Part shown: positions 63,073 to 64,000 of the stretch, piece after piece
How positions within the stretch are numbered: the stretch's first letter is position 1
Layout of the letters: the number at the start of each line of letters is the position of its first letter
NCBI RefSeq assembly: GCF_015644585.1
Contig: NZ_JADOBI010000002.1
Span: 620,001 to 684,000 of the forward strand
DNA from: Rahnella laticis
GTDB taxonomy: Bacteria > Pseudomonadota > Gammaproteobacteria > Enterobacterales > Enterobacteriaceae
Reading direction: 5' to 3'
DNA: 64,000 nt
Position numbers and translations under genes: made by a program
The notes under the pieces: generated by a model
Told to the model about the DNA's origin: nothing
Database searches by the model: none
What the model saw: the letters and a program-made list of their open reading frames with translations, nothing else

Positions 63073-64000
63073 ATGAAAATCCCCCCGCATTTTCTTACCC
63101 TTTTCTTGCTCCCGATGTGTTATCCGGGCGTTGCGTGCAGTGAAGACTTCGATATGTCTTTAATGGAAAAAGTGGGAAATTTGCAGGGCGTGGATACATC
63201 AGTGCTGGAAAAAGGCGGCGAGATGATCGCAGGAAATTATCCGGTCGTTCTGCTGATCAATACTCAGGAAACCGGCCAGATCACGCAGTCTTTTCAGCTG
63301 GCGGACGGTTCCGTTCAGCCCGTTTTTACCACCGCGCAACTCAGCGCCTGGGGCATTACGCCCGACCATTCCCCTGAAGGGCCGCACCCGCTGGCTGCTT
63401 TTGTGGATGACGCCCAGGTTAATTATGACGCCGGAAGCGAGCAGCTTTCCCTGACGGTTCCGCAGGCACGGTTTTCCGCCGGTTCAGGCGATATCGCGCC
63501 CGAACAAAATTGGGTGGCCGGGCTTAACGCCGCGCGGCTCAACTACAACCTGAACCTGCAACGCAATACCGGCAGCCAGAGTCAGCAAAATGACACCGCC
63601 AGTTCGACGCTCAGCAGCGGCATCAATCTGGGAAACTGGCGGCTGCGCAACGACGGCTATTTTAACTACAGCAGCGAGGCGGGCAGCCATTATCAGAGCA
63701 GCGCCAGCTATATCACCCGCGACATCGCCGCGCTGAAAAGTACATTTCGCGGCGGCGATTTCTTCACGAATGGCAAAATCTTTTCGTCCGTTTCACTGCG
63801 CGGCATGACGCTCTATTCCAGCGATGAAATGCGTCCGGATAATCAGCGTTTTTACATGCCCGTCATCAGCGGAACGGCGCGCAGCAACGCCACCGTGGTC
63901 ATCCGCCAGAACGGTTTTGTGATTGACCAGCGCCGCGTTACGCCCGGCCCGTTTTTGATTAAGGATTTACACAGCGCGAGCAGCTCCGGCGATCTTGATA
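63073..64000 (+). CDS. Fimbrial outer-membrane usher (partial, 3' end outside window)
   Basis: 309 residues visible from ATG 63073, with a signal peptide (MKIPPHFLTLFLLPMCYPGVACS). The N-terminal periplasmic domain and the early beta-barrel follow; QARFSAGSGDIAPEQNWVAGLNAARLNYNLN, RGGDFFTNGKIFSSVSLRGMTLYSSDEMRPDNQRFYMPVISGTARSNATVVIRQNG and TPGPFLIKDL are usher hallmarks. The gene order chaperone-subunit-usher places the usher third. Confidence 0.92.
   Translation, partial: MKIPPHFLTLFLLPMCYPGVACSEDFDMSLMEKVGNLQGVDTSVLEKGGEMIAGNYPVVLLINTQETGQITQSFQLADGSVQPVFTTAQLSAWGITPDHSPEGPHPLAAFVDDAQVNYDAGSEQLSLTVPQARFSAGSGDIAPEQNWVAGLNAARLNYNLNLQRNTGSQSQQNDTASSTLSSGINLGNWRLRNDGYFNYSSEAGSHYQSSASYITRDIAALKSTFRGGDFFTNGKIFSSVSLRGMTLYSSDEMRPDNQRFYMPVISGTARSNATVVIRQNGFVIDQRRVTPGPFLIKDLHSASSSGDLD

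Noticed and set aside
1-64000. CRISPR arrays, tRNA or rRNA genes, complete insertion sequences
   Set aside because: No regularly spaced direct repeats, cloverleaf-like sequences, ribosomal RNA sequence or transposase frames were seen on reading both strands.

Overview
The window looks like chromosome from a plant- or environment-associated member of the Enterobacterales, probably Yersiniaceae-like (Rahnella, Ewingella or Serratia relatives). The pointers are moderate GC, an Aer-type aerotaxis receptor, sigma-28 promoters, an enterobacterial palindromic repeat, and a LuxR solo of the plant-responsive type. The genus is inferred from gene content, not from an alignment.

Layout. 1-1888 (minus) is the larger part of ovoA (ovothiol biosynthesis), cut by the left edge. 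2031-3062 (minus) is a lone tyrosine recombinase, with a perfect 15-7-15 bp dyad upstream. 3537-7392 holds two chemoreceptors (an Aer homologue and a Tar/Tsr-type MCP), each behind a sigma-28 promoter, with a GNAT acetyltransferase between them.

8257-46379 is a complete type VI secretion system: tssB, tssC, tssK, tssL, an OmpA-domain protein, hcp, clpV, PAAR, tssM, tssA, tssF, tssG, tssJ, tssE and a VasL-like protein, with two vgrG genes. All 13 core components are present. Cargo genes sit next to the spike genes: (i) a small zincin-like protein with lipoprotein partners, partly duplicated and scarred; (ii) a 761-residue unassigned effector candidate followed by three tandem FGE/SUMF1-like lipoproteins, the third frameshifted; (iii) a Tle1-type lipase with a DUF2931 lipoprotein, followed by a duplicated stub; (iv) wreckage of a further cargo gene and a likely orphan immunity gene. 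Several scars (a vgrG/zincin junction, a lipoprotein stub, a copied tssE 3' end) show repeated recombination. AT-rich islands mark the newer cargo.

46380-49660 is a cyanide-insensitive type bd oxidase operon (cioA, cioB and a 54-residue DUF2474 protein) with an FNR box upstream. 49663-51848 (minus) is a DHA2-type efflux pump with its TetR repressor and two matching operators. 52006-59311 joins a peptide ABC transporter (minus), a divergent LuxR solo and a proline iminopeptidase. The LuxR protein has Met and Trp at the two positions where AHL-binding LuxR proteins have Trp and Tyr, the signature of plant-signal-responsive PipR/OryR proteins. 59312-60134 is a non-coding repeat complex. 60135-61398 (minus) is an exported MsrB/MsrA pair. 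61624 to the right edge is a chaperone-usher fimbrial operon cut within the usher.

No tRNA, rRNA, CRISPR array or complete insertion sequence was recognised.
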